A stretch of DNA of 64,000 nt, from NCBI RefSeq assembly GCF_001584335.1, contig NZ_LSBB01000020.1, forward strand, positions 1 through 64,000. The letters run 5' to 3'. The notes under the pieces were generated by a model. The model was not told the origin of the DNA, made no database searches, and was given only the letters and a program-made list of their open reading frames with translations. The stretch is from Bacillus atrophaeus. Lineage in GTDB: Bacteria; Bacillota; Bacilli; Bacillales; Bacillaceae. The first letter of the stretch is position 1. Each line of letters begins with the position of its first letter. The position numbers and the translations under genes were made by a program. Below are positions 35,655 through 46,700 of this stretch, piece after piece.

Positions 35655-37049
35655 TTGGCGACTTTATTAGTCATTTTAAATCTTTTCATCATTATTTTAC
35701 TTATAGCAGGGCTGTTTGTTATGCAAAAAAAACACGTTTCCTTTTCTAAACGTGTTTTCACCGCTCTTGGGCTCGGAATTGTGTTTGGGTTTGCGCTGCA
35801 GTTGATTTACGGGCCTGCCTCGGATATTGTTACGCAGACGGCAGACTGGTTTAATATTGCCGGGGGCGGATACGTCAAACTGCTCCAAATGATTGTCATG
35901 CCGCTTGTGTTTATTTCGATTCTCGGAGCCTTTACCAAATTAAAACTCACAAAAAATCTTGGAAAAATCAGCGGATTGATTCTCGGCATTTTGATTGCGA
36001 CAACAGCAATTGCTGCCGCAGTGGGTATCGTGTCTGCCCTTTCTTTTGATCTTCAAACGATCCAAATCGACCAAGGTGATACTGAATTATCACGCGGGCA
36101 AGAGCTTGAGCAAAAATCCGAGGATATGACGGCGAAAACGCTGCCGCAGCAAATGATCGAACTGCTGCCGAGCAATCCGTTCCTTGATTTTACCGGAGCC
36201 AGACCGACATCTACGATTGCGGTTGTCATTTTTGCCGCTTTTCTTGGTGTCGCATTTCTCGGGGTTAAACGAAAGCAGCCGGAACAGGCGGAAACATTTA
36301 AAAAGATGGTTGATGCCGTATATTCCATCATCATGCGCGTTGTGACCTTAATTTTGAGGCTGACGCCTTATGGTGTATTGGCCATTATGACGAAAACGAT
36401 TGCGACAAGCGATATTGACAGCATCTTAAAGCTCGGTATGTTTGTCATTGCTTCATACGCGGCGCTGATCGTTATGTTTATCATTCATTTGCTGCTCGTG
36501 ACATTCAGCGGTTTAAATCCTTTTATGTATGTGAAAAAAGCGCTGCCTGTCATGATCTTTGCTTTTACATCACGTTCAAGCGCGGGCTCATTGCCGCTTA
36601 ATATCAAAACACAAAGAAGCATGGGTGTGCCAGAAGGTATTGCCAACTTCGCCGGTTCTTTCGGGCTGTCAATCGGCCAAAACGGCTGTGCCGGTATTTA
36701 TCCCGCGATGCTTGCGATAATGATTGCTCCGACAGTCGGGCAAAATCCGTTAGATCCTGCGTTTATTGTTTCGGTTATCGCGGTTGTCGCAATCAGTTCC
36801 TTCGGTGTAGCGGGTGTCGGAGGAGGCGCCACATTCGCCGCTCTGCTTGTATTATCTGCACTGAATATGCCGGTTGCGCTCGCTGGTTTGCTGATCTCCG
36901 TTGAACCATTAATTGATATGGGACGGACAGCATTAAATGTCAGCGGAAGTATGACGGCAGGCTTGATCACCAGTAAAGCCACAAAAGATATTGATACAGC
37001 AGTATTTAATGACCAATCGACCGTAATTGAAGCGGAAGAGGGGGCATAA
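35655..37049 (+). CDS. tcyP: L-cystine symporter TcyP
   Basis: A 464-residue sodium:dicarboxylate-symporter-family protein with about eight helices and two re-entrant hairpins. The SRSSAGSLP serine-rich loop (near 310-318) and the NQ/INMGRTA-type region (IDMGRTALNV near 420) are characteristic. It imports cystine with high affinity and is a main sulfur supply. TTG 35655 is the start, behind AAGGGAG. The CymR-like promoter fits repression when cysteine is plentiful. A shared terminator separates it from convergent yhcM. Confidence 0.93.
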   Translation: MATLLVILNLFIIILLIAGLFVMQKKHVSFSKRVFTALGLGIVFGFALQLIYGPASDIVTQTADWFNIAGGGYVKLLQMIVMPLVFISILGAFTKLKLTKNLGKISGLILGILIATTAIAAAVGIVSALSFDLQTIQIDQGDTELSRGQELEQKSEDMTAKTLPQQMIELLPSNPFLDFTGARPTSTIAVVIFAAFLGVAFLGVKRKQPEQAETFKKMVDAVYSIIMRVVTLILRLTPYGVLAIMTKTIATSDIDSILKLGMFVIASYAALIVMFIIHLLLVTFSGLNPFMYVKKALPVMIFAFTSRSSAGSLPLNIKTQRSMGVPEGIANFAGSFGLSIGQNGCAGIYPAMLAIMIAPTVGQNPLDPAFIVSVIAVVAISSFGVAGVGGGATFAALLVLSALNMPVALAGLLISVEPLIDMGRTALNVSGSMTAGLITSKATKDIDTAVFNDQSTVIEAEEGA

Positions 37050-37050
37050 G

Positions 37051-37087
37051 AAAAACGTGTAATCCAAAACGGATTACACGTTTTTTT
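37051..37087. terminator. Bidirectional terminator, tcyP / yhcM
   Basis: A perfect 14-bp hairpin (AAACGTGTAATCC with GGATTACACGTTT) with A and T runs lies between the convergent genes; the yhcM stop is at its edge. Confidence 0.92.
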
Positions 37088-37472
37088 AATGGCTTCCGGG
37101 TTCTAAATCTTCAATCATATTCATGATCGTGTTGTCATTCATTACGTTTACGGCACTTTCGTCAAAGTGAATCGGTTCAGCGTAGTGCGGCTGCTTTCTT
37201 TCCGCGGGTGACGCCTGCTGCTGTTGTTGATGGGACTGCTGCTGGGTTTGGGTTCCCCCGCCAAACGCCTGCTTGATCATATTCCCTACATCGGAAGTGC
37301 CGGCCGTCTGCTGTTGAGAATCTTTTTTCATTTGCTGCGAATCTTCTTTATTCATTCGACCAGCCATAAAACCGCGAACCCAGTTGCGCACTTCTGGCGA
37401 TAAAGCTGCAAGAAGTACAGATGAACCGATCAGCAATGCGGCCGGATTGATCCCTTTTCTTTGTTTAAACAA
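37086..37472 (-). CDS. yhcM: YhcM, glutamine-rich protein of unknown function
   Basis: A 128-residue protein. The N-terminal 35 residues contain one possible membrane segment (PAALLIGSSVLLAALSP). The middle is glutamine-rich and of low complexity (residues about 45-90), and the C-terminus is acidic. No domain is recognised. It is somewhat shorter than B. subtilis YhcM, as is common when the glutamine run varies. GGAGGG precedes the start. It is divergent from the sporulation lipoprotein yhcN. Confidence 0.75.
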   Translation of the reverse strand: MFKQRKGINPAALLIGSSVLLAALSPEVRNWVRGFMAGRMNKEDSQQMKKDSQQQTAGTSDVGNMIKQAFGGGTQTQQQSHQQQQQASPAERKQPHYAEPIHFDESAVNVMNDNTIMNMIEDLEPGSH

Positions 37473-37646
37473 TATGAACCCTCCTTCAGTTATACGTTTA
37501 TTGCTATTTTCTCCTGCGCAAAGCTTTTTATCCCTTTTCTTTCACCTTGGAAAAGCATTTTTGTGGAGGAATTTGTATTTTTTATTTGTGCATAAATAAA
37601 GCTGATTAGAAAAACCTATAAGTAAAGTGATAAAGGAGGAATTTAA

Positions 37647-38231
37647 ATGTTTGGAAAAAAACAAGCTGTCATGTCTGTGTTTCTCATCCCTTTGCTCATA
37701 ACTGCTGGATGCGGTATGGCTAATCAAGGAGAAGGCAATCGTGATAATAACAGGCCCGAAAATGTAAACTACCGCAACCCGGAGAATGACGGGACAAGAA
37801 ATATGAACAATGTTGATAATGATCGTAATGGCAACGTCAACGATAACGTCGATAACAACGCCAACAACGACAACAACATGAATGACAATCAGAACCGCAA
37901 ACTGGAAGTAGCGGACAAGGCGGCTGATAAGATAACTGATCTAAAAGAGGTAAAACATGCAAATGTCATAGTAGCCGGAGATCAAGCATATGTGGCCGTT
38001 GTTCTGACAAATGGACAAAAAGGCGAAGTTGAAAACAAACTGAAAAAGAAAATTTCAGATAAGGTCAGATCTGCTGATAAAACGATTGACAATGTCTTTG
38101 TTTCTGCAAACCCAGATTTTGTAGAGCGGATGCAGGGTTATGGCGATCGGATTCAAAATGGCGATCCGGTAGCAGGATTCTTTGATGAATTTGGACAGAT
38201 GGTACAGCGTGTGTTCCCTAACGCTGAATAA
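37647..38231 (+). CDS. yhcN: YhcN/YlaJ-family sporulation lipoprotein
   Basis: A 194-residue lipoprotein. The signal peptide ends in the lipobox ITAGC with the cysteine at 22. A long asparagine- and aspartate-rich linker (residues about 30-88, many DNN and NVN units) follows, then the YhcN domain (residues about 90-180). B. subtilis YhcN is made in the forespore and ends up in the spore membrane. A GCATA motif at about 37587 could be part of a sigma-F/G promoter, but the match is weak. The gene is transcribed alone, with its own terminator. Confidence 0.9.
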   Translation: MFGKKQAVMSVFLIPLLITAGCGMANQGEGNRDNNRPENVNYRNPENDGTRNMNNVDNDRNGNVNDNVDNNANNDNNMNDNQNRKLEVADKAADKITDLKEVKHANVIVAGDQAYVAVVLTNGQKGEVENKLKKKISDKVRSADKTIDNVFVSANPDFVERMQGYGDRIQNGDPVAGFFDEFGQMVQRVFPNAE

Positions 38232-38236
38232 CAATG

Positions 38237-38269
38237 AAAAAAAGCCGCATCATGGATTGCGGCTTTTTT
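38237..38269. terminator. Terminator after yhcN
   Basis: A hairpin (AAAGCCGCA with TGCGGCTTT) with A and T runs starts 5 bases after the stop. Confidence 0.9.
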
Positions 38270-38349
38270 CTATGCTCAATTGTCACTTCCTTTTCCCCAT
38301 CTGCATAGGTTAGAGAATAAAAAGGACTGCTCGGGGGAGGGGAAGGCGT

Positions 38350-39444
38350 TTGAATGACGGCATGGGAAAACGCGAGGCGTTGGCTTTGATCCTGTGCGGA
38401 ATACTTGTGGTTTTTGCTGTAAGTTCGGCTATCGTATCAAGTGCGATGTATATGTTGTCAGAACCAGACAGTCAAGCCTCCGGGTTAACGAAAGAGCAAG
38501 TGACTGAACATATGGAAAAAGTGTCATTTCACCAGGTGACTGTTTACTATACATCTGAAGAAAAGCCGTTGCTTCCGCTGACAAAAGAGACGTTGGATTA
38601 TGCAGCAAACATGAATAGAATCATTTTAGGATATGCAGGCTCAGAGCATCTGGATATTATATTTTTTTCGAATCAAAAGCAGATAGAAGCCTACTCCGGC
38701 CTGGCGGAGGTTGCAGGTTTTTATTCTGAGCAGGAGAAGCTGATCGGCATCATGCCGGAGGAAAAGAAAGAGCTTTTGAAAGAAAATGATATGGCGGTCT
38801 ATTTGTATCAGCGGTTATTCATACATGAATTCACCCACTATGCGTTTCATCAGAAATTGAGGGAGCTTAAAGCCGATCCGGATGATTTTCCTTTATGGTT
38901 TCACGAGGGGACCAGCGAGTGGACGGCTAATTATGAACTGGTGATCGATCCGGTTTCGTTTGCTGTCGTTCCGTTTGACCAGCTTGATACAGATGAGAAT
39001 TGGCAAAAAGCCAGATCAGCCTATCAAACCGATGTGTATTTACAAAGCTTCTATATGATAAATGAACTGACGGGAACGTTTGGAGAAGACATTATTTTGA
39101 AGATCATGAAGAAGACGTCGGAAGTGCAGAATTTCGAAAAAGGGTTTAAAGCAGCGACAAATGAGAGCCTGACTCAATTTGAAAAGGACTTTACCCATAA
39201 GTATGAGAAAAAGAAAGCGGCATTGGATACCGGGTCCAGTGCCGCTTCTGTTTTAATGAAGGCCTTGCTGTCCCATGCTTCCATTATTCGGAGGCATCTG
39301 AGGCTGTCCTTGAGCCGGAGCGAATGCGTTCAGCATGTTTTGCATATCCTGAGTATTCAGCTGCGGAACTTGATAGTATCCGTGTTTATTCTGATAGAGA
39401 AAAATTTCAAAAGCCATTTCAACGAATTGCTGAATTTGGGCTGA
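38350..39444 (+). CDS. Peptidase MA-type zinc metalloprotease-like protein
   Basis: The reading frame encodes 364 residues. After one N-terminal membrane helix (residues 9-33), residues about 70-285 resemble peptidase MA family gluzincins. A zinc motif HEFTH is near 160 and WFHEGTSEWTA, holding the third ligand, follows near 183. The active site faces outward. It starts with TTG behind GGGGAGGGGAAGG. The last 65 or so codons run through a terminator hairpin and then antisense into yhcQ, so the C-terminus is probably not native. A one-base indel shortly before 39200 would give an earlier stop. The position fits the yhcO/yhcP region; I leave the symbol open. Confidence 0.7.
   Translation: MNDGMGKREALALILCGILVVFAVSSAIVSSAMYMLSEPDSQASGLTKEQVTEHMEKVSFHQVTVYYTSEEKPLLPLTKETLDYAANMNRIILGYAGSEHLDIIFFSNQKQIEAYSGLAEVAGFYSEQEKLIGIMPEEKKELLKENDMAVYLYQRLFIHEFTHYAFHQKLRELKADPDDFPLWFHEGTSEWTANYELVIDPVSFAVVPFDQLDTDENWQKARSAYQTDVYLQSFYMINELTGTFGEDIILKIMKKTSEVQNFEKGFKAATNESLTQFEKDFTHKYEKKKAALDTGSSAASVLMKALLSHASIIRRHLRLSLSRSECVQHVLHILSIQLRNLIVSVFILIEKNFKSHFNELLNLG
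39203..39247 (-). terminator. Terminator of yhcQ, inside the peptidase frame
   Basis: Arms 39214-39227 and 39234-39247 form a strong stem; on the minus strand a T-rich run follows. It lies 6 bases after the yhcQ stop. Confidence 0.75.
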
Positions 39445-39909
39445 AAGCACACGTCTGACGGCTGGATTCGTCATTTCAAGAGAAGCCATAGTCATCATGG
39501 ATGCCTGCGCTTTTATAGATACAAGCATCTGTCTGCTGATGAGGCCGTCATTAATATCTGTCATAGATTGAAGCGGTTTATGAGGCTGTGAAGGCTTCAT
39601 GCCGTAAACCGTCTGGTTGTCTTCCTTCATCAAGTACGTAGCCGTTTTTTGGGATGGCTCACTGCCTGTTTTAAAGCATTCTGCAGTCAAGTTGTACTGT
39701 GACAAAATGAACTGATATTGGCGGTCCAATATCCCGAGCAGTTCTTGATCTTGGACAAACTGTCTTAACATGATAAATTGGTCAAGAACATTGATGGTTC
39801 CTACCAGCACCTCATGCATATCAAACATTTCGTGCCCGCCGTGGTTAGCTTGCGGTTTGCTCGGTATTCCTTGGTTTACTTGTGACTGTTGCTGATTTTG
39901 CTGTTCCAA
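39253..39909 (-). CDS. yhcQ: YhcQ, CotF-family spore coat-like protein
   Basis: A 218-residue CotF-type protein. A glutamine-rich N-terminal 25 residues and a glutamine/proline-rich C-terminal 30 residues flank a helical, ferritin-like core (GTINVLDQFIMLRQFVQDQ and the second half starting near 128). It is a likely spore component. A GGAGG site precedes the start. Its 3' end is overlapped by the antisense tail of the peptidase frame. This is the third CotF-like gene in the window. Confidence 0.88.
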   Translation of the reverse strand: MEQQNQQQSQVNQGIPSKPQANHGGHEMFDMHEVLVGTINVLDQFIMLRQFVQDQELLGILDRQYQFILSQYNLTAECFKTGSEPSQKTATYLMKEDNQTVYGMKPSQPHKPLQSMTDINDGLISRQMLVSIKAQASMMTMASLEMTNPAVRRVLSAQIQQFVEMAFEIFLYQNKHGYYQVPQLNTQDMQNMLNAFAPAQGQPQMPPNNGSMGQQGLH

Positions 39910-40087
39910 ATCGGATATCCTCCTTTATTTCAAATCACATTTATCATGTGAGTGAATGTAGTTTTTTATGCATCAAGAGCCGATAAGCGTTCCGAAAAAT
40001 GAAACAATATGCAGGAATGAAAGGATTTGGTGTCTCTCTGTCGAATATTTTTCAGACAGACTAAACAATTACTGGTGGGGGTAACGG

Positions 40088-43000
40088 ATGCAAGAAGAAC
40101 TAATGGAAGTATCACCGATAGACATTGCCAAACAGAAACCGGCCATTATAGGCATCGGAGCATCTGCGGGCGGTTTGAATGCGGTTAAGGAGTTTTTCAA
40201 AGCATTTAAAAGCAGCCTCAATGTCTGCTTTGTTGTGGTTCAGCATCTTTCTGCGAAGTACAAAAGCTTTATGCCGGAACTTCTCGGAAAATATACGTCA
40301 ATGGATGTGCGTCTGGCAAGAAACGGAGAAACGCTAAAGGGGAAAACCGTCTACTTATGTCCGCCTAATCATAATATTAAAATCGAAAATCATACGATAC
40401 AAGTACATACATATGATGAAAACGAAAAGATCAATTATCCGATAGATTACTTTCTCAAATCGTTGGCTCTGTCCCAAAGAGAAAAAGCGGTTGCCATCAT
40501 ATTATCCGGAAAAGGACGGGATGGCGCGGAAGGCATGAAATTAATCCATGAACACGGCGGCATATGCATGGCACAGGACGAGTCGGCCCAATGTCCGGAC
40601 ATGCCGAATCATGTGATCAAATCGGGGATCGCCGATTTTGTAGAACGTCCGAAAAAAATCGCCGCCTATATGAATCAGCTTTTAAACCAAGTGAAATGCA
40701 AATTATCTGATGAAGCGATAGAAAAAACCGTTTACCTGATCCAAAAGCAGACAGGCATTGATTTTTCAATGTATAAAAAGAACAGCGTAAGCCGCCGAAT
40801 TGAGCGGAGAATGAATTTGCTTGATGAACAGATGCTGAGCCTTGATGAGTACAATAGGTATGTCATGAAGCATCCCGAAGAGCTGCAGCTGCTGTTTAAC
40901 GATCTTCTCATCGGGGTCACCCATTTTTTTAGAGATAAAGAATCATTTGACACGTTAAGAAAGCATTTTGTCCCTGCGATTGTGGAGAACAATATCAAAA
41001 AAGGGAGAAAATCCTGCCGTGTCTGGGTCGCAGGCTGTTCGACGGGTGAAGAAGCCTATTCTGTCGCCATGGTGTTTTGTGAAGAAATTGAAAAACGTAA
41101 AGCGGCAATCGACTTGCAGATTTTCGCCACAGATATTAATAAAAGCTCCATACAAAAAGCAAGTAAAGGGACATATACGGAACAGGCCGTATCCCCCGTT
41201 CCTCCTGAATGGCTGGTTAAATATTTTGAAAAAAAAGGGCCTGACTATGTGGTTAAAAAGAGGCTGAGAGAGCATGTGGTCTTTGCCCCCCATAATGTAA
41301 TCAAGGATTCTCCCTTTGTGGATCTTGATTTTATCAGCTGCCGTAATGTTATGATTTATTTTCAGCAGGAATTCCAAGAGAAGGTGCTGTCTCTCTTTCA
41401 TTTTGTTCTGCGTGAAGAAGGCTACCTGATGCTTGGCCCGAGTGAAACAATCGGAAAAATGACCAATCTCTATACGCCTGCGGACAGAAAATGGAAGGTC
41501 TTCAGCAATTCAGCGTCGGCAGAACAAATCAAGTATCATTTGTCTGAGGCAGCACATGCTGAAAGGAAGCATGTGCAGGCAGGAAAATGCAATAAAATTT
41601 ATGAGCTGATGGAATTTCACCAAATGGATGAAATGTATTTATCCTTGATTGATCAATATCTGCATCCATGCATGATTTTAAATGACAGAGAAGAAATCAT
41701 CGCATCCTCTGAAAGCGCAAATCAATATTTAAAATTTCCAAACGGCAAATGCAATTACAGCATATACAATATTTTTCCTACAAATTTATCGGTTCCGATC
41801 AGCACAGCGCTCAAAAAAGCCAGAGCGACAAACACTGAAGTGAAGTTTCAAAACATGAAAGTGTCTGTCGGGGGCAAACCTGCTCATGTAGAGCTGACCT
41901 TAAAAAGCTTAAAAAGAAACCATTATCAATTATATATTTTGTTTATCGAGAATAAGAAATATAAGCGAGAAAAGAGCGCAAAACACGAGCTTTTGATGTT
42001 TGATGAAGATTCCGCATATCATCAGCGGATACTTGATCTTGAAAAAGAGCTGTATGAAACCAAACAGCATTTGCAAACGGCAATTGAGGAATTGGAGACG
42101 TCTAACGAGGAATTGCAGAGCACAAATGAAGAACTGATCGCGGCCAATGAAGAGCTGCAATCGACAAATGAAGAAATGCAGTCTGTCAATGAAGAGCTGA
42201 TGACTGTCAATCAGCAGTTTGAGAAGAAGATTGAAGAGCTGACAGCCATGACGACAGACATGGATAATCTGCTGATCAATACAAATATCGCTACGATTTT
42301 TCTTGATGAACAATGTCATATTAAGCTATTCACACCTGAGGCGGAAAATGTATTTCATCTGATCGAAAGGGATGTCGGAAGGCCGATTTATCATATTTCC
42401 AGCAGGCTGAAATATGAAAATTATCTTGAAGACATTCAGCTCACACTAAAAGACAAGAGATTTATCCAAAAAGAAGTCGAGGCGCAAAATGGCGATTGGT
42501 ACAATGTCAAAATGATGCCGTATTATACAAACGAAAATAAAGTAGAAGGGGTAGTCATTACCTTCGTCAACATTACGGATTTGAAATCAACAAACAAAGC
42601 GCTTCAAATCAGCTCCGAAGCAGTTGAACAAAGCCCCGCAAACATATTAATCGCCGCGGCGGACGGGCAAATTAAATATGTGAACAAGCGTTTCTGCGAA
42701 ATGATCGGCAAAGAGCAGTATGAGATTATCGGCGAGAACGTGTTTGAGCTTTATGATCAATATTTTCAGCTGAGCGAGCTCAGCTCCCACTGGCATTCCA
42801 TTCCGGAAAACAACAGGTGGTCCGGCGAGCTGTATTATCAGGATAAAGACGGCCTTGACCGATGGGAGTATGTCACCCTTCTTCCGGTTAAAGACGATTC
42901 CGGACAAGTCGGTCGGATTATGAGGATTGCCGAGGATATTACAAATCAAAAGCAGTCTGAAAAAATGCTGATGAAATCTGAGATGCTCTCTGCAATCGGC

Positions 43001-43636
43001 CAGCTTGCAGCAGGGATCGCCCATGAAATCAGAAATCCGCTCACCTCTTTGAAAGGATTTTTGCAGCTGATGATTCAAAGCAAAAAATATCAAAAAGATT
43101 ATGCGGAAGTCATGATGTCCGAGTTTGTCAGATTAGAATCTATCATTAATGAATTTTTAGTATTGTCGAGATCAAAATCAGTCCAATTTGAAACGATTCA
43201 GATTAACGATATTGTGGAGGATGTTTCATTAATCCTTGAGTCCCAGGCCATGCTGAAAGGCGTTCGGGTTATCAAAAACCTGAATGATAAGCTGCCTGAT
43301 ATAAAGGGAGTTCCAAATGAGCTCAAGCAAGTCTTTCTGAATGTGCTGAAAAACGCGATTGAATCGATGGAACAAATCGAAGGTGACATTCACATTCATA
43401 CTGTGTATCAAAACGGGTATATCCAGCTGACGTTTGAGGATCAAGGGAAAGGTATTTCCAAGGAAATGATGGAAAGACTGGGGGAGCCTTTTTATACAAC
43501 AAAAGAAAAAGGAACGGGTCTCGGCCTCATGGTAAGCTTTAAAATTATTGAAAGCCATAAAGGCACGATCGAATTCGAAAGTATTGAAAATCAAGGCACA
43601 AAAGTGACGATTAAACTGCCCGTATCTAAAAAATAA
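40088..43636 (+). CDS. CheB-CheR-PAS-PAS histidine kinase fusion protein
   Basis: The 1182-residue soluble protein joins five modules. Residues 17-200 form a CheB methylesterase without a receiver domain, catalytic set S26 (GASAGG), H53 (QHLS) and D near 144 (GKGRDGAEG). Residues about 205-475 form a CheR methyltransferase with its SAM loop [11 protein letters not shown] near 316. Residues 660-718 are a coiled coil of [15 protein letters not shown] repeats. Two PAS domains follow (about 722-835 and 838-958). A histidine kinase ends the chain: HisKA histidine near 979 ([13 protein letters not shown]), N-box near 1080 and GTGLGL near 1144. No response regulator is adjacent. The kinase core resembles the sporulation kinases KinA-E. 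B. subtilis 168 has, as I recall, no such gene between yhcQ and yhcR. Confidence 0.9.
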   Translation: MQEELMEVSPIDIAKQKPAIIGIGASAGGLNAVKEFFKAFKSSLNVCFVVVQHLSAKYKSFMPELLGKYTSMDVRLARNGETLKGKTVYLCPPNHNIKIENHTIQVHTYDENEKINYPIDYFLKSLALSQREKAVAIILSGKGRDGAEGMKLIHEHGGICMAQDESAQCPDMPNHVIKSGIADFVERPKKIAAYMNQLLNQVKCKLSDEAIEKTVYLIQKQTGIDFSMYKKNSVSRRIERRMNLLDEQMLSLDEYNRYVMKHPEELQLLFNDLLIGVTHFFRDKESFDTLRKHFVPAIVENNIKKGRKSCRVWVAGCSTGEEAYSVAMVFCEEIEKRKAAIDLQIFATDINKSSIQKASKGTYTEQAVSPVPPEWLVKYFEKKGPDYVVKKRLREHVVFAPHNVIKDSPFVDLDFISCRNVMIYFQQEFQEKVLSLFHFVLREEGYLMLGPSETIGKMTNLYTPADRKWKVFSNSASAEQIKYHLSEAAHAERKHVQAGKCNKIYELMEFHQMDEMYLSLIDQYLHPCMILNDREEIIASSESANQYLKFPNGKCNYSIYNIFPTNLSVPISTALKKARATNTEVKFQNMKVSVGGKPAHVELTLKSLKRNHYQLYILFIENKKYKREKSAKHELLMFDEDSAYHQRILDLEKELYETKQHLQTAIEELETSNEELQSTNEELIAANEELQSTNEEMQSVNEELMTVNQQFEKKIEELTAMTTDMDNLLINTNIATIFLDEQCHIKLFTPEAENVFHLIERDVGRPIYHISSRLKYENYLEDIQLTLKDKRFIQKEVEAQNGDWYNVKMMPYYTNENKVEGVVITFVNITDLKSTNKALQISSEAVEQSPANILIAAADGQIKYVNKRFCEMIGKEQYEIIGENVFELYDQYFQLSELSSHWHSIPENNRWSGELYYQDKDGLDRWEYVTLLPVKDDSGQVGRIMRIAEDITNQKQSEKMLMKSEMLSAIGQLAAGIAHEIRNPLTSLKGFLQLMIQSKKYQKDYAEVMMSEFVRLESIINEFLVLSRSKSVQFETIQINDIVEDVSLILESQAMLKGVRVIKNLNDKLPDIKGVPNELKQVFLNVLKNAIESMEQIEGDIHIHTVYQNGYIQLTFEDQGKGISKEMMERLGEPFYTTKEKGTGLGLMVSFKIIESHKGTIEFESIENQGTKVTIKLPVSKK

Positions 43637-43669
43637 AAGTGAACGCCCGGGTGCGGCGTTCACTTTTTC
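43635..43669 (+). terminator. Terminator after the CheB-CheR-kinase gene
   Basis: AAAGTGAACGCC pairs with GGCGTTCACTTT and a T run follows; it overlaps the stop codon by a couple of bases. Confidence 0.88.
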
Positions 43670-43750
43670 ATAATAGAAAAATCCGTGAATCTGGCTGGAG
43701 AACCGATAGTGTGTAAATCAGAAGATTGCTTTAAAAAAGGGGGAGAATAT

Positions 43751-46700
43751 ATGGGGAGAAAAGGTACCGCACGGGCGATTTACTGTGTGCTTATTACATT
43801 ACTAGTGATAACAAACATGCCGTTGCACGCACTTCCGGCCGCTAAGGCAGCTGAGGCAATGTCAGTTGAAGAGGCATTGCAGCAAAAAGAAGGAAAAGCT
43901 GTTACAGAAGGGTTTATTGTGGGACAGGCCATTTCAAACCAGAACTACAAGCTGAGCAGTCCGTTTTCTAACGATTACAATGCAGCCATTGCTGACAGCA
44001 AAGACGAAACATCACCCGAGAAACTGCTCCCCATCCAAATACCTTCCTCATACAGAAATCAATTCGGCCTTAAAACGAATCCGCAGCTTTTGGGCGAAAA
44101 GATAACGGTTCAGGGAGAGCTTGAAGCATATTTTCAGACAACAGGCCTGAAAAAAGTGCAATCAATGAGTCTGAACAGCGGCGTTGAGGAACCCCCGGCA
44201 GACAGTCTTATATCCATTCACGATGCCCGCAGCAAATTGAATGAACAAGTGAAGATCAAAGGGGTAGTGACGGCGGACCAAGCTGCGGTCGGCGGCGGAA
44301 AGCTCTCAACATTTATCCAAGACGGCACGGCAGGAATCAATATTTACTCAGGTACACCTGAAGAGTTTCCAGAGCTGAAAGAAGGCATGGAAGTGACCGT
44401 AACCGGAAAAATAGCCAAGTACCAAGGCTTGACTGAAATCATTCCCGGCTCATCCGGGATCGAGATAACAGCAGCAAAACAACCGCTTCCAGAACCAGAA
44501 TCATTCACCATAAACGAATTAGTAAACAGTGACCGAGGAGCCGCTTATGAAGGCCGGCTTGTCACTGTAAAAGCTTATATCGCTTCTAAACCGAGTTCAC
44601 AAGCCGGAGGGGGTTATAACGTGACAATGATTGATGATGATCACCATTCCCTCACGCTCCGGGTGATGGAGGAAACGGGCATCATCAATGAACTGTCAGC
44701 CGGCAAATGGTATGAATGCACGGGGATTTTAAGCCGATACCAATCCCTTCAGCTGATGCCAAGGAAGCCTGATGATATCAAACTGCTGAAAGATCAGCCT
44801 GCTCCCCCTTCTCAAGAAGGTGAATATGAAGGAGTGGTGGACCGCGTCGTTGACGGTGACACAATAAACATAAAAACACCTATACTTGGCTCGACAAAAA
44901 TTCGATTCGTACATGTAGATACGCCCGAATCATACCACACGCCAAAAAATGAACTGGATGAGAACCAATTAACATTCGGCCAAAAAGCATCAAACTACTT
45001 AAAAACCATTCTTTCTCCCGGTGATAAAATTACTGTCAAGGTCGGCCAAGAGGCAAAGGACAGCTATGGCAGGCTGCTTGGACAAGTTTTCACTGAAGAT
45101 GGACTGAATGCGAACTTAGACTTGGTGAAAAACGGCTATGCTCCGACATACTTTATTTGGCCGGTCGATCATGAAGGCGATTATCTTAAGTTTCAAAAAG
45201 CGGCGGCCGAAGCTCAAAAAGAGCAAAAAGGAATTTGGAATCAAGCAAACCCGCTGAAGGAAATGCCGTTTGAATTCCGGGCAAGAGAACAAGGCAAAGG
45301 CCTGACAAGATATGTAGGCGACTCTTCAGACAAAACCTATGTGCCGCCTGAAGAATGGAAGGAGATCGCTGTCGAGCACCGAATTTTCTTTTCTTCCCCG
45401 GAGGAAGCAGAGTCTGCCGGATATAAGAAACGGGAGAGCGGAAACAAAGCCAATATGCCGCTGAGGATTTTAAGCATGAATGACCTGCACGGAAAAATAG
45501 ATCAGCAATATGAGCTCGATCTCAATCAAGACGGTAAAACAGACGGCACCTTTGGGCGCATGGATTTTGCCGCAGCCTATTTGAAAGAGAGAAAAGCCGA
45601 AAAAGAAAATACGCTTCTTGTACATGCCGGAGATATGATTGGCGGGAGCTCGCCGGTATCCTCCTTGCTGCAGGATGAACCGACTGTGGAATTGATGGAG
45701 GAGGTTGGATTTGATGTCGGAACGGTCGGAAACCATGAGTTTGACGAAGGAACCGATGAACTGATGAGGATGCTAAAAGGCGGAGAGCATCCTGAAGAAA
45801 AGGGAACAAGCGGATATGACGGGCAAAACTTCCCGCTCGTTTGTGCGAATTGTAAAATGAAATCGAGCGGAAAACCTTTCTTGCCGCCTTATGAGATCAT
45901 TAATGTTGACGGTGTACCTGTCGCTTTTATCGGTGTTGTCACCCAATCGGCAGCTGGAATGGTGATGCCCGAAGGAATCAAACAGATTGAGTTTACTGAT
46001 GAAGTACAAGCGGTGAATGCGGCTGCAGCCGAGCTGAAGAAAAAGGGCGTCAGGTCAATCGCCGTTCTCGCCCATATGACGGCTGAACAGAACGGAAACT
46101 CCATCACCGGTGAATCGGCTGATTTGGCAAAGAAGACAGATTCAGAGATCGACATTATCTTTGCCGGACATAATCATAAAGTTGTAAACGGCAAGGTGAA
46201 CGGAAAGCTCATTGTCCAAGCCTTTGAATACGGCAAAGCCATTGGTGTCGTTGATCTAGAAATCGACCGCAAGACAAAGGATATTGTGAAGAAGTCAGCG
46301 GACATCGAATATGTTGATCAAAGTAAAATAAAACCAGACCCGGCGGCAGCAGGCATTTTAAGCAAATATCAAACCGTTGTTGATCCGATTATCAGCGAGG
46401 TCGTCGGAGAAGCAGCTGCCGATATGAATGGCGGGTATTCAAATGAAGGTGACACTCCGCTCGGAAACTTGATCGCTGATGGGATGAAGATGGCGATGAA
46501 TTCGGATTTTGCGCTGATGAACGGCGGCGGCATCCGCCAAAATCTGAAAAAAGGGCCCATTACATGGGGAGACCTGTTTAACATTCAGCCATTCGGAAAT
46601 GTGTTAACAAAACTCGAAATCAAAGGAAAGGATCTTACCGACATCATCAATGCGCAAATTTCGCCCGATTATGGCCCAGATTACAGCATAAGCGGTTTTA

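Noticed and set aside
42070-42240. Tandem repeat suggestive of a CRISPR or mobile repeat
   Set aside because: The repeat is protein-coding (NEEL-type coiled coil in frame) and has no spacers. I saw no CRISPR array, insertion sequence or prophage gene in the window.
41930-42319. Cysteine- and leucine-rich minus-strand frame inside the CheB-CheR-kinase gene
   Set aside because: It is the antisense of the [11 protein letters not shown] repeat region; the low-complexity composition keeps the antisense frame open. No start signal is seen.
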